A stretch of 64,000 nucleotides of DNA from Rhizophagus sp. LPA8_4_AMF (taxonomy: Eukaryota > Glomeromycota > Glomeromycetes > Glomerales > Glomeraceae), in assembly GCA_021464525.1 (NCBI GenBank), contig JADRCO010000001.1, forward strand, positions 62,001-126,000. The letters run 5' to 3'. Positions within the stretch are counted from its first letter, which is position 1. Each line of letters starts with the position of its first letter. This document shows positions 1 to 11,355 of this stretch, piece by piece. The notes under the pieces are model-generated. The model did not search any database. It was given only the letters and a program-made list of their open reading frames with translations, and had not been told where the DNA came from. The translations under genes and the position numbers were made by a program.

Positions 1-1
1 A

Positions 2-1218
2 TATTTAGTTTACCAATCAACTTCTTTAATCGCTGACGACGGTTCCATCCAGGAACTTATTAATAAAGTAAATAATACTCTCCCTAAAGATGCAGTTCCT
101 TATGAAATTGCCATCATCATAATAATGGTAATTTCTTCAATGAGTTTTGCATACTTGGCTTACAAATTATATCAAGAATTTGGTTGGACAATATATAAGA
201 AGATTGGAGCTGATATGGCAATGAGAGGTATCTTAAATTAAATATTTATATTATATCTTTTATTTATACTTTTTAATAAATAACAATTAAAATTTTTTTT
301 TTTTTCATAAAAAAAATATACAGATCGATTTAAAATGTATCAAAGTAGGTTTGATTATTATTATATTTATTGTAATATTTAATATTTTGAAAAAAAAGAT
401 ACTTACGGATTAATTTTTTCATGAAACAGTTTTCATAATGCTATTAAAATTCGATGTCTTCTTTTTCCTTGGATTCTCGATACAATTTTTAGCTTTGGTG
501 GTTATTCTGGAGGCAACAACAGAAATATTACAACATGTAATATTATCAGTATTAACATCGGTTGGAATGATTGTAGTTGGGTTCTGGGGAGTACAAACGG
601 AGAGAAAGGTTCTTATGTATCTTTTCAAGTTAGGAGTTTGTGTTGCAGAAGGTTATATTATATCGAAAATAGTTGATGTGTCAATGAATCCTGATAAATA
701 TCATGGAACTAAGATTTTCGTTACATTTTTCCGTAAGTATTAATATTTTATTTGAATTTAATAAGAATTAAGAATTAAAATTTCTGAATTTTTTTTTATT
801 GATGAATTTCTTATTTTATTTTATTATTTTGAATAGTTTCTGTTACTTTGTTCTTAGGAATAGTAAGTGTCGATTTTTAATTTTATTAAATATTTCTTAA
901 AAATGATTTTTTTTTTTAATATTAATTTCATATTGATTTTGATTACTTTATAGGTAACTTTTGTAATATCCTTCCTTTGTTTAAAAAATTTTGATAAAGG
1001 ATTGAAATATCATCGTAAGTGTATTTATTAATCTTGCAATTTAAAATGTTACCTTTTTTTCCTGTTGATAAGGAATTAATCTGTTTACGTTTATGTTAGT
1101 TTCACGAAGCAAAAGTATTTCATCACAAGTGGGCGGACAAGATGCTTTTATTGAAAATAATCGTGCATATAACCTTGAAACTGTAAATCGACACACACAA
1201 AGATGGTCTATTGATTAA
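2..1218 (+). CDS. UPF0658-like multi-pass Golgi-type membrane protein, 3' part
   Basis: The gene is cut by the left window edge. Six exons join in frame: 2-227, 324-344, 430-732, 837-862, 954-1014 and 1100-1218, all with GT-AG introns; the stop is TAA at 1216-1218. The protein has at least four hydrophobic helices. A conserved-looking block around the 324-500 junctions reads KIGADMAMRD, then MYQIFIMLLKFDVFFFLGF, which I recall as typical of the fungal UPF0658 Golgi membrane family (S. pombe C1952.10c type). The tail after the last helix is polar and ends in RHTQRWSID. Function in that family is unknown; a Golgi or secretory membrane location is inferred from the family name only. The next gene downstream is 4 kb away. 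The splice model is firm because every phase matches; the family name is from memory and less sure. Confidence 0.65.
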
Positions 1219-2569
1219 AATTGGGATTCTGTGTTGAAATTTGTTTTAAAAAAAAAAAAAAAAATTAATCAAAGAAGATACAAGGGTTTATAGTGAGAGG
1301 GTAAAGAATGGTTGAGGTATCATATATTCATATATTCCATATGTTAATAATAATATATTTGACATACACCGTAAAAATGGGTATTTTATTTTTATTTATT
1401 TTTTCTCCTTTCCCTTTTTTTACTCTCTTCGTTTTTTTTTACACGTTAATAGATTATAAAGTACTTTGAATTTATCATTAATTATATGAATATACAGTAT
1501 ACTTTTTTTTTTATTATATTAAATTAATTTCGGATTTATCTTTTTTTGGACCTATTCTGTAAAAACATTTTTTTTTTTTTTTTTCCCTTTAATATTACCC
1601 AATAATATTGGTATCATTGTAATTTTTTTTTCTTGGGTATAACCGCGTAAAAAAAAAAAGTATAATTTTTTATAATAATAGTTGCACTTGTATAAACTAT
1701 GAATGAATTAATCGAGAAATTTTTTTTTTTTAAAAAAAAAAATAAAATAAAAATTTTTTTCTTTTATTTATTTTTATTACAAATAATAGAATAATATACA
1801 GTTTCAATTATACTCATATCACATTCGCATACAGAATTAAAAAAAAAAAATAAATCACTCAAAATGTGCTATCTCACTACACCTCGGTACTGCGATTTTC
1901 CTGTCCTCGGGCAGGTTTCCTCGCTATTTAAAAACTTCCTGATCTGAATTTATAATCTTAATTTACAATCAATCCAGAATGTTCACACTAAGTTCAAGTA
2001 AAATATTACCATCAACGTATTACTTTTTACATATAGAAAATTGAATTCGCAACCCGGTATATCTGATATCTTCAAATGAATGAATGTTTAAATATTCTCT
2101 CAAATGAAGAAGTAGATTTACCGAGCAAGTGAATAATATATATCATTTGAATTTTTTTTTTTTTTAATCTAATAATTATATCCTCTCTGGTTAAGGTACT
2201 GAAAAATCAATGCCATTTTTAACATCACACGAGCTTCTACATTGCATCAAATTTTGCGCAACGCTCTTCCGTAATTGATCATACACCTCCAGCAAAATGA
2301 ATATCCATACTTTACAAGTGCTTAATTAATAATGAATTATCAAACATTTTCCTACATTATTTTGTGCTATTACATTTCCATTTTCAGCTGTATCATCTCC
2401 CGACTCGCAACCTTAATCCTTTGCTCAATCACTCATCTAATAGAATTCTTTGAGAATTGACATTAACTAAAATCAATCCAATTTCTAATTTAACTAATGA
2501 TCACTCTTGACACAGCATATACAAATTTAAGTAGGGCTCTTCGCAATTTTGATCCAGCCTAAGCTGAGG
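1219..2569. other. AT-rich intergenic stretch
   Basis: No open frame of note. It begins with the 3' flank of the membrane-protein gene, with many T and A homopolymers including a T-run directly followed by an A-run near 1720-1742. A short GC-richer patch near 1861-1925 holds a small inverted repeat (CCTG/CAGG arms around 1901-1916). I do not recognise it as a tRNA or other RNA gene. Confidence 0.5.
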
Positions 2570-3675
2570 TAAATCAATTCCCAGAATAATTAATATTACC
2601 AAATAATCGATCAGGATTGTTCGGATGAATGTGGGTCCCAAATTTTCTTCCTTCTCTTAACCATTTTCCGTTTTTTAATTGCATTATTAAGCATTTTTCA
2701 GGGAGTGTCCTCCCGATACTGGAAAAAAAAAACAAATTTCTTAGTCTCATATGTAACAATTGAGATTTTTCCTGTAATTATTAATCTCTTCTGAATTATA
2801 TTTCGGCATATACCTACCCAATTTGGAATCCTGGTATTTTCGTGTGTACATTGCCTTAAACGCTTCTTTTTCATAAATGAGCATATTGAAATCTTCCGCA
2901 ACTCTGCTATAGCGTATGGACAAGATTTTAGTAATATAGGAGGACATACATTTGATAGAAAAAAAGTTTTTTAAAACATATTGCCGGTTTGACACGATAT
3001 AACTCTGGTTTGTTACTTGGTTACTTAGGTAGGCTCTGTTTGAAGCAAAATCATCGGTTCAAATGTAGGTAGTAAAAGTTTCCATCTTAGTAATTGTAGG
3101 TCAAAGATCTGATCACTTTTTAGTCGCGACAATAATGAATAGAAGGATATCCATGCTCTTTTCCATAAAATTGCTTTTCTTCTTAATTGAAGGTATTTTC
3201 ATTAATTTCAGAATGACATTTTTTAAGAATCACCAAAATTAAATAGGTAAAAAGTAAGATGCTGAAAAATTACTGTTAATAAAATGTTGGACTCACATTA
3301 CTATTTATACTTCGGGAAAGTTAGTAATATTTTTGGGCCATTCTATGCAACTAACGAATTAGCCATGTAGACTTCTCCTTCTGTAGAATCCGTATACCAT
3401 ACGAAGATATTATCGATAGGTCTAATAGCGAAAACGTTTTTTGTTAAGTAATTTAATAAAAAAAAACGTTTCCCATATCGATATTTTCTGTATCCACTGG
3501 ACTCATGTAACGATCGATGAATTTTTTTAAAGAACCGGTATACCCCGATTTCGTCCAATCTGGTGCGTTTTTTGGGGCTGCTTTTTCTACGGGAGCGAAT
3601 TCTTCATCGGCACTTTATAAATGACGCATCGAATATTCTTGCCCTGTTCGAACATACCCTTTTGTCCATAATGGG

Positions 3676-4612
3676 TTCATCAATAAATTCCTGATTATTG
3701 TCTATGAGAAATTCTATTGTAATATCTACTGTTTGTTTTACTATTGTTTTCTTATATATTTTATCCTCTTTTGATCAAAAATAACAAACTCTACATAATA
3801 ATTCATACTCGGATTTATTCCTCAATTTCATCTTAGTTTTTTAATTCAGAATAACTCGGTTCTTCCTCATATCTGCCAATTTGTCCATATTAACTCCTTC
3901 ATCAATACAAGGGAGTTCGACATTATTTGTGTCGTTCTGTAGTATACATGGGTACCTAAACCTCTAAAGCTATTTCCTAAATTTTCGGGTTTTAATAAAG
4001 TTTCGGTTTAGGTATATTTCGGTATGTATAATTTCGGATCAGATTTCGGTTTTTATAGTTTCGGTATAAACTATCCCTAAATGATTTCGGGTAGTTTCGG
4101 TTTCGATACCCATGTTTATTCTGTAGTCGTATCGGGAAATACGTGACTATAATTCGTAATTGCACGATTGTCTTGTGTCAATATGTCCTCCCTTTTATAT
4201 AATTTGTGACATTTTTGGCATGCCGCAAAATTCCTGGTTACTTTTTATGAGAAATTCTTTTGCAATATCTACTGTTTGTTTTACGATTGTTTTTTTATAT
4301 CTTTTATCCTCTTTTGACCAAAAATAATAAACTCTACATAATTCATACTCGCTCAATTTATCATCTAGTTCTTTTAATCCAGAATAACTCGATTCCTCCT
4401 CACATCTACCAATTTGTCCATATCAATAAATTCCTGATTTTTGCAATATCTACTGTTTGTTTTGCGATTGTATTTTATATCTTTTATCCTCTTTTGGCAA
4501 AAAATAATAAACTCTACATAATTCATACTCGGATTCATTCCTCAATTTATCATCTAGATCTTTAATTCTGAATAGCTCGGTTTTTCCTCACATCTGCCAA
4601 TTTGTCCATATA
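3676..4612. repeat. Three imperfect copies of a ~190-bp module
   Basis: A segment containing TATCTACTGTTTGTTTT, then ATCCTCTTTTG, then AAACTCTACATAAT, and ending near CCAATTTGTCCATAT occurs three times: about 3685-3890, 4244-4423 and 4429-4612. Copies two and three are nearly adjacent; copy one is separated by a 175-bp transposon insertion and unique sequence. On the minus strand the module encodes a peptide like SEYELCRVYYF, so the duplication seems to have occurred inside the decayed coding region. Confidence 0.7.
3944..4118. mobile_element. Small non-autonomous DNA transposon, probably Mutator-like
   Basis: The ends are short inverted repeats (ACATGGGTACC at the left, GATACCCATGT at the right). 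The element is flanked by a perfect 9-bp direct repeat, TTCTGTAGT, at 3935-3943 and 4119-4127, which fits the 9-bp target duplication of Mutator-like elements. The interior has no coding capacity and repeats the hexamer TTTCGG about nine times. It sits inside the decayed coding region, so it inserted after or during that decay. Confidence 0.65.
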
Positions 4613-5210
4613 AAATCATGTAGGTATAATTATCCATGAGGACTTCTAATAGGACTCCTCTTTTTTGATACATGTTCTGCTATCTGAGAAGTTTTTAATG
4701 CCTTTTTGTCGCACTTAAACTAGGATAAGTTCTTTGTAATCATCATATATATCGGCGAGAGCGCTGCAATTTTGATCTATGTGATATTTCATCATTAATT
4801 CATAAACTTTGACATATTTCTTTACAGTATAAAGTTCGTAGCTGCTTTTGTGTGAGAACACCATCAAAGTTTTCAAGTGATCAAATTTCTCTTCAACTAT
4901 ATCAAAGAGAGTCAGAGCTTCCCTTACCGCACTTACTTTGTTAGATTAACATTACTAATGTGAATGACTCTTTATAAAACCCTCACCTGTTCTTAAAAGA
5001 GACGACAATTTAGACATTTCTCTATTTATAGGAAATGACGGTAATACAAAAGAAATTTTATATGCGGGCGAGAATCTATGAAAACGAATGGAAATTAGGA
5101 TAACAACTTAAATAATACATGATTGGCTGATTATAAAATGATCATATGACAAAACTAACAAAATTGGTCCCAAATTCAAATTAAAAAAAAAACATTTACA
5201 TAGGAAAGCA

Positions 5211-6633
5211 ATGAAACTTACACCGGAACTTATCGAGCGTTCACTTAGTTATATCAATGCTGTCAAAGATCGAGAACTTGATCTACGAGGTATCCTTTAG
5301 AAGGTGTTTTTTAGGACAACACTGGTTATCTTTATAAGGGTAAAATATGGTTCTGATAAACGAGTATTGGTAATTACGTTGGTGTTCTTAAATTTAGTTT
5401 TATTTTATATATAGTAATTTGATATAATTGCTTAGGCTCGAAATAATTATAGTTTAGGGAACTGAATGATAACGTAACTTCTGTATATTATTCCTTCAAC
5501 TTTAAATCAATAAAGAACATCAAATCAATGGGCAATGATCAACTATAAGTGACATTGCCCTTGTTTTGTTTTATTAGATTTTAAAAAATGAATTTCCATA
5601 TTGTTCCCTGACTCGAAATCCTTTCTCCCTTCTCTTTAAATTTAATTAGGTAACAAAATCCCTGCTATAGAAAATCTTGGTGTATCTAAGGTATTTTAAA
5701 AAATAATTTTTGTCTATTTTATAAAAATTTTACAAAATAATTTAAAAATAAATCATATTTCAATTTTTATAGGATCAAAATGACACGATCGATTTAACAG
5801 ATAATGACATTCGTGTTCTTGGAAATTTTCCTTTGTTACGTCGTGTTAAGACTCTATTATTAGCAAATAATCGTATTACTCGTATTGATCCACAAATATT
5901 CGAATTCCTTCCTAATTTAACAACATTAGTTTTAACTAATAACAACGTATCAGAATTATCAGATCTTGAACCTTTATCAGGATGTTATAGATTACAATAT
6001 ATTAGTTTATTAGATAATCCTGTTACAAGAAAACAATGGTATAGAAGTTGGATTATTTGGAAAGTTAAATCTGTTAGAGTCTTGGATTTTAAGAGAGTTC
6101 GTGATGTGGTAAGTGTGAATTAATTGTTTGAAAAGTTGATTATTATATTTATAATTTATTTACTTATTTATTTATTTATTTATTCTTACATATACTTATT
6201 ATATTTTTATCCTATTTTTAAATAGGAACGCAAAGAAGCTAAACAATTGTTTGAAACATTAAAAGGTGAAATGACTTCACTTGCTAAATCTATCTCTGAA
6301 GTTGCATCCAAAACATTCGAGCCGGGTGAGGGATTGATTTCAAGTAAAGGAATTAATCTTCCCAAATCAAACTTACCCACGCTTGGAATGTCAAATGAGG
6401 AACAATCCAAAATTAAAGTAAATATTCTCAATTATATTTCTATTTTTTTCTGATTTACAATTTATTAAACCGATTTTTAATTTTTGTATATATTATTTAT
6501 TATTTAGGATGCAATTCGTAATGCTAAAACTTTGGAAGAAGTTACACGTCTTGAAAAGTTATTACAAACAGGTCATATTCCTGGATCAAAATCTGGTGAA
6601 ATTGAAGAGGAAGATGAAGAAATGGAAGATTAA
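5211..6633 (+). CDS. LEA1: U2 snRNP protein A' (LEA1), leucine-rich repeat
   Basis: This encodes the leucine-rich-repeat protein that, with U2B'', binds stem-loop IV of U2 snRNA in the spliceosome. Five exons join in phase: 5211-5289, 5650-5690, 5773-6108, 6226-6417 and 6508-6633, giving about 257 residues against about 255 in human. The N-terminus MKLTPELIERSLSYINAVKD and the following RELDLRGNKIP match the family almost word for word. Leucine-rich repeats follow, including FPLLRRVKTLLLANNRI and LVLTNNNVSELSDLEPL, then the capping motif with VRVLDFKRV. The C-terminus is acidic (EIEEEDEEMED). Start at 5211 is the only ATG that gives the conserved N-terminus. Its downstream neighbour converges on it from the other strand, with 273 bp between the two stops. 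Confidence 0.95.
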
Positions 6634-6906
6634 AGAATTTACTTATGAAATCAATTTAATTGTTATCACTTTTCTTTCATTTATTTGTATATCGAATAGA
6701 CGTTTAAATATAGCAAAAAAAAACAAAATTATATAATTTTTATTTTAGAATAGAACTATTTTTTTTTGTCGTTTTTTACAAAATAAATATCTACAATAAC
6801 ATCCGTATAGTTATGTGTCACTAAATTTAAAGATCAAGTTCACACTAAAGTTGCTTGCCGAAAATAAAAGGCCAATGCCGAAATGCCGAAATGTAGGAAT
6901 TAATTT

Positions 6907-8388
6907 CTATAGTTCAACATGCCGAAATTCATTAGTTTCGACAAGCGACTCTAGTTCACACCTAGCTATACCATCTCCACGAAAAGTACCCAAAAGCATT
7001 ACATTCCTTTGCCTGTCTACAGTAGCAATTGATACGGAAGGTAAAATGCTTCCATTATCTTCAAAAATTATCTTTTGAGAATATTTTATTCCGTAGAATT
7101 TATCTTCGGCTGTATTGTTACTTACTTTTATGATAGCAGCTGGTTGTGGAGGAGCTGTTCCAGTGCGATCTTTAATATAAGCCAATGCAGCCAAAGGTTT
7201 TTGCGTTGCTATCAAATAAACAAACAAATAAATAAATATACAATTCAATATATTTTTAATATATATACATACCAGCACAATAAATTTCACCAGTTTGTTC
7301 ATCAACGCTTATGTTATCAATTGATAGTCCGGTAAATAATCTTTCCGATAAATGAAGTTTGTTATTTGATTTACGGTCATAAATTAGAAGTTCCCCACCA
7401 GTAGAAGTTCCAACATATATTTTAGAATTATCCCAATTTGAAGTTATTCCATTAGGATATCTTATACCATCTGCAGCAATCTCAGTTGTATTCGTAATTG
7501 AAGAATGAAATACAACATTTCCCCATGGACGACGAGCAAAATCTAAATAAATTAAATAATACGCGTAAAAAAAAAATGCAGATATAATATATATACATAC
7601 ATATGCATGTGATTTTACGTACCACCAAATTCTCTCCAAAATCCAGTTGCATGGTCATTAGTAACGTAAAATTCATCCTTTGAAACGGGTACGACATCAT
7701 TCGGAGTAATAATTAAATCATTTTTAACGGTACTTAAATGAACTAATTCATTTGTGTTCAGGATATGTTCAAAGATTTCAATAACACTACCAGTTTTTTT
7801 GTGATTTGTAAAAAATACATATAATTTATTTGATTCATTTTTTTCATCTTCGTATATTCCCATTCCACATAACAAAAAATCTTCTTCCGGTGGAAAATTT
7901 TTTAATTCAAGTGGAATAAGTTTATCATTCTAATAAAAAAACTTTAAAATATGATTTTATTACGATAAAAAAAGAAAGATTATAATTGAGAATATACATA
8001 CATTAATGTCATAAATATAAGGAGTATCTCTTATTAGTTGAGCCGTATTTGTAAGAAGGTTAATTGGTGGATAAAATACTTGACTTCTAATAGTTTTATT
8101 ACCACAGGCCATAAAAGCGTGACCAGTTCGATGATGAATAATTATATCTTCACAAGTTTCAACTCCTAATCATTCAAAAATAAATTCAACCGAAAGAACT
8201 ATTCAAATTTTTTCAAAAGATAAATCAGATATATAATGACCTTCAATTACTCTACATTTTCCTCCTTCGTAAGGTTTAATATCTGGTCTTCTAAATCCAT
8301 AAAGAGTTATACTTTCATCTATCCAGTTATAAGATAATGCAGTTATAACTGCAATTACAATAACAATAATTGTTGCCGCGGTTTGCAT
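6907..8388 (-). CDS. Paraoxonase/arylesterase-like beta-propeller hydrolase
   Basis: Five exons on the minus strand: 8388-8241, 8165-8002, 7929-7623, 7542-7273 and 7208-6907. All phases agree and give about 396 residues; animal PON proteins have about 355. An N-terminal hydrophobic anchor (residues 4-22) precedes the domain, as in PON1. Family-like motifs include VIEGVETCEDI (PON1 has KGIETGSED), the TPNDVVP and FYVTNDH pair, FARRPWGNVV, GIRYPNGI and LSIDNISVDEQTGEIYCA. The N, D and H residues in these blocks correspond to the calcium-binding and catalytic positions of the six-bladed propeller. Known members are calcium-dependent lactonases or arylesterases; the substrate here cannot be told. 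The first intron uses GTCATT, a weak donor, but only it keeps the conserved reading. The protein is likely membrane-anchored with its catalytic domain in the secretory lumen or outside. Confidence 0.85.
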
Positions 8389-8686
8389 TTTGTTCGTGAA
8401 ATTTTATAAAGAGAGATATTTCTAAAAAGCGGCCACATTATAGGGAAACGGAAGTACTTCGGAAAATACTAAAAAGGCTAATATGTATGTTTTTTCTCAC
8501 GAGAAAAACACCATAAAAAAATCGTCGTCCTATGACTTTTGAACGTGAAAGTGAAATTTTAAGGTGATGAACTGATGATCATGATGATCATTGAAATGTC
8601 ATTTCGAAAATTTACTGCGCCACTTCATTGATCCCATAATTTACGATTTGAACATAAATAGACCGAAAATCGCTTCTTAGCAAATC

Positions 8687-8852
8687 ATACTTACCTGCCA
8701 GGACACGACCGTGAACAAGAAGGCGGACGTGTAAGTGATGGTCGCCGACATTGCACAGCGTTGGTAACTGTTGCTTTGAACGCTCTTAATGAGTGTCTCA
8801 ACTGGATAATTTTTGTTTGTTGGGGTGGTTATGGTTCGCCGTAATTGCCCCT
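8687..8852 (+). ncRNA. U1 spliceosomal snRNA
   Basis: The 5' end reads ATACTTACCTG, the U1 sequence that pairs with 5' splice sites. It is followed by four helices in the U1 order. Stem-loop 1 has ACACG/CGTGT arms around 8702-8732, with a GAACAAGAAG loop resembling the U1-70K site. Stem-loop 2 has CCGAC/GTTGG arms around a loop with ATTGCAC, the U1A-binding heptamer. Stem-loop 3 has ACGCTC/GAGTGT arms. Then come an Sm site, AATTTTTGT, and a GC-rich terminal hairpin closed by GGGG/CCCC with a TTCG loop. Total length is about 166 nt; human U1 has 164. The gene lies 299 bp from the divergent paraoxonase-like gene. The exact 3' end is uncertain by a few bases. Confidence 0.93.
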
Positions 8853-9268
8853 AATATATTAAAAAGCGGGTTTGGGGTTAGGAAAGAGGGATGTAAGATC
8901 GGAATATTAAGTTACTATTAAAATAGAAACAATTTAAGTGATATATATTTTTTTAATTCTGAATTTTCGGGTTATCAAAGCATCGCCAATAGAGAGTAGA
9001 TTTCAAATTTAATAACATCAAGGAAACGATATATCGAATTATTGCATTTCCAATTTGTCACGCCAGAATAAATGAAATCATTTTTTCTATTTTTATTTTC
9101 TCAAGGTGAACCGAGAGAATAATATGAAATCATTTTATTTTTATTTCTCAAAGTGAACAAAGATACAGTAACAATTTCAAGAAAACTACATGTAGAATCA
9201 TAAGAAATCAAAAAAAACGGTAACAAAGATACAAATCCCTAAGGATAGGTAACGTCACTTTGGCAGAA
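8853..9268. other. Intergenic, no recognised feature
   Basis: This is the downstream flank of the U1 gene. I see no open frame, hairpin or repeat, apart from two related short stretches near 9065-9170 that share AATGAAATCATTTT and ATTTTTATTTCTCAA-like words. Confidence 0.4.
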
Positions 9269-9270
9269 TA

Positions 9271-9453
9271 CAGTGACACCTCTATAAGTGCACCCTCTAT
9301 AAGTGCACGCACTATATAAATTCTCTTTAAATGCACGGTGGGCCTGGTCCCAACTTATAAGAGCTCTTAATATTTTACTCTCTATAAATGCCCCTCTCTA
9401 AGTGCATATTCTACTATTTTTTTACTATGGTGCACTTAGAGGAGGTATCACTG
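9271..9453. mobile_element. pogo/Tigger-type MITE with TA target duplication
   Basis: The ends are inverted repeats of about 24 bp: CAGTGACACCTC then TATAAGTGCACC on the left, and its near-complement GGTGCACTTAGAGG then AGGTATCACTG on the right. TA dinucleotides flank both ends (9269-9270 and 9454-9455). CAGT-type termini and TA duplication fit the Tc1/mariner-pogo group. The 183-bp interior is non-coding and repeats a CTCTATAAGTGCAC-like word several times. A second, truncated copy lies at 56038-56157. Confidence 0.8.
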
Positions 9454-9455
9454 TA

Positions 9456-10463
9456 ATATGAAATCATTTAATGAAATCGCAATTTGCAATAATTCGTCTT
9501 CACGTGACATTAATAAAGGGGTTAGTTGATTATCGGACAAATAATCTTGCCGACACCGGATGGGCTTAATTGCAAATCGATCTAAGAGGCGCAATAAGTA
9601 GCCATTTTAGTAATTACGCAATTATATAACATAAATTAAAAATTTCTAAATAAAAAAAAAAATAGGCTTACGTACTCAAATAGATCCTTGTGGAGATGAC
9701 CGAAATTAGACATCTTTTTTTTGCGTCAGTTTATTAAATCTTTTATGACTATCCACTATTTACTTGGCAAAAAAAAAACTAATAAATTATAAGAATTATT
9801 TTCACATAATAAATTTGATACTGACACTCAAACAAGTGATTCCGAATTTTATTTAATTATTTTATATGTGAGAAGGAGAAATTGCATCATAGTGTGGTCG
9901 CACATTACGTTAGCGTAATAAAAAAGAATTTCTTTGGTTCCGCATTCTTCCGTAACAAAGTAATTCAGCTGTGATACTTTGAAAAAAGTATACAATGTGT
10001 GGAATACCCGAATCAAGGATCCATATGATTCGTATTTATTTATTTTTCTTTTTTTTATTGCCAATCAAGTTGAATAAGGTTACAAAGTACTTATTTTCAT
10101 TACAAAAAAAGAACCGATAATATTTATAACCCAAAATAATCAAACTTTAACCGTATTTAGAAAATTTGACTCAGGAAAAAATCTGTCAAGATTTTATTTA
10201 CCATAGATGTTCCTGCATGGCTGCATTATTATATTATGAATTCACTTAAACATATTATACACGTATTTTTTTTACGCCCGTTTATTGCCGTTCACGGCGG
10301 AATTTCCCGGCGCTGTAAAATATATAAACCTTTTCACATTCAAGAAAAAATTTTTTTTCATAAACAATTTTATAATAATCGTACAGGATATTATTATTAT
10401 ATTATCATCCTTATCACAGAAAATAATTTTCCCTCTCAAATTAAAATACATCATCAAATCGAA
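9456..10463. other. Intergenic region upstream of the NDUFA4-like gene
   Basis: I see no gene. An open frame on the minus strand at 9849-10064 lacks an ATG and has no recognisable content. A TATATAAA word at about 10320-10328 lies some 140 bp before the NDUFA4-like start and could be its TATA element. Confidence 0.4.
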
Positions 10464-10994
10464 ATGTCTGCCACAGTCGCAAGGTCAACATTTATGAGAA
10501 ATTGGTTCCGAGTTGAAATCCTCCCAATCTACGCTGTAACCGTATGTATTGTTTGAAAGTACTTTAAGAGGTTAAGTTATATGTCTATATTCTAATTTAT
10601 TATGATATAATAGGGCGTAGCAGTTGTTGGTGCTGGTTGGTTTCTTACCCACCTTGCTCGAGGACCCGAAGTCGTTTGGGATAAGTAAGTTACTTTAAAT
10701 AATTATTTAAAATCCTTTCATTCTGATGAAAATTTATCTTCTCTCAATTATTAGAAAAAACAACCCAACGCCATGGAATAATATCCAAGACGGCACACAA
10801 GTAAAACTTATGACCGTCAATCAGAAATTCGACAGAAAGTACGTTTTAGTGATATAACAAATAAAACGAAAACACAGCCATTTTTCTATGAAAAAATTTA
10901 GATAATTTACAATTTTCTTTTTATAATACTTATATGCATGTTTTCATTCTCATTATATTTTAAACCAAATAGATATACTCGTGACAGGTTTTGA
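10464..10994 (+). CDS. NDUFA4: NDUFA4/B12D (MLRQ) family small mitochondrial inner-membrane subunit
   Basis: Four short exons, 10464-10541, 10614-10684, 10755-10838 and 10973-10994, give 84 residues (human NDUFA4 has 81). A single membrane helix (GVAVVGAGWFLTHLA, residues about 27-41) is followed by the signature PEVVWDKKNNPTPWN, which matches the family's NPDVxWDRxNNPEPWN. Then come KLMTVNQKFDRKY and a basic tail. NDUFA4 was first assigned to respiratory complex I and is now placed with cytochrome c oxidase. The B12D superfamily is broader, so the exact complex in this fungus is inferred. The last coding exon is only 22 nt, which automated gene finders may miss. The gene converges with the acidic-protein gene downstream. 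Confidence 0.85.
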
Positions 10995-11355
10995 AACTTG
11001 GAAGATGAAACAAAAAAATGGTCCAAGTCATGTTACGGACATTTATAATACTCGTTCAAAATAAATATATAATCACTTAGCATATATATATATATATACA
11101 ATTTTTACCTATATCAAATTTATTAATTATATAGATGTAATATTGCACGTGATCATTAATAAAAGTTTTTAGATTTTATATATAAAAAAATAATCGATTT
11201 TATAAAATGATTTATTTTATTATTTATAAAAATAAAATATTTATTTAATAATATAAAATACTCATCATAAAATGTAGTCTACACCCCTTCTGTGGACTAC
11301 AAGGATCACTACAAACGAATAACAAAAAACTAACGCAGTTCATATATCGATCACT

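Larger units (their letters stand above)
2570..4990 (-). pseudogene. Decayed coding-like region of unknown family
   Basis: Several stretches of the minus strand translate into normal-looking, charged, low-repeat protein, for example around 4660-4950 (reads like VREALTLFDIVEEKFDHLK), 4230-4420 (DDKLSEYELCRVYYFWSKED), 3345-3600 and 2750-2995. No single frame runs through the region and I could not find splice sites that would join the pieces, so it is read as broken in several places. I do not recognise the family, and I cannot say whether it was a host gene or came from a mobile or viral element. It lies upstream of LEA1 and is interrupted by a small transposon at 3944-4118 and by internal duplications. 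Confidence 0.45.

Noticed and set aside
1861-1925. tRNA or other small RNA in the GC-richer patch
   Set aside because: I could not find paired A and B box promoter elements or a cloverleaf. The small inverted repeat alone is not enough.
4260-4565. Plus-strand 101-codon open frame with repeated hydrophobic peptide
   Set aside because: It is the complement of the triplicated minus-strand module. The repetition comes from the DNA repeats, there is no ATG at its start, and it has no splice or promoter context.
8560-8605. C/D box snoRNA suggested by GTGATGA and CTGA words
   Set aside because: The boxes are only a few bases apart, and the repeated GATCATGATGATC is a simple palindrome without a guide region.
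8860-8895. GGGTTTGGGGTTAGG-like sequence as a telomere relic
   Set aside because: There is a single occurrence with no tandem TTAGGG units.
9849-10064. Minus-strand 71-codon open frame
   Set aside because: It opens with TTG rather than ATG, has no recognisable motif and no neighbouring exons.
10236-10463. Longer N-terminus for the NDUFA4-like protein
   Set aside because: The frame is open upstream, but family members start just before the membrane helix and the added part has no targeting character.
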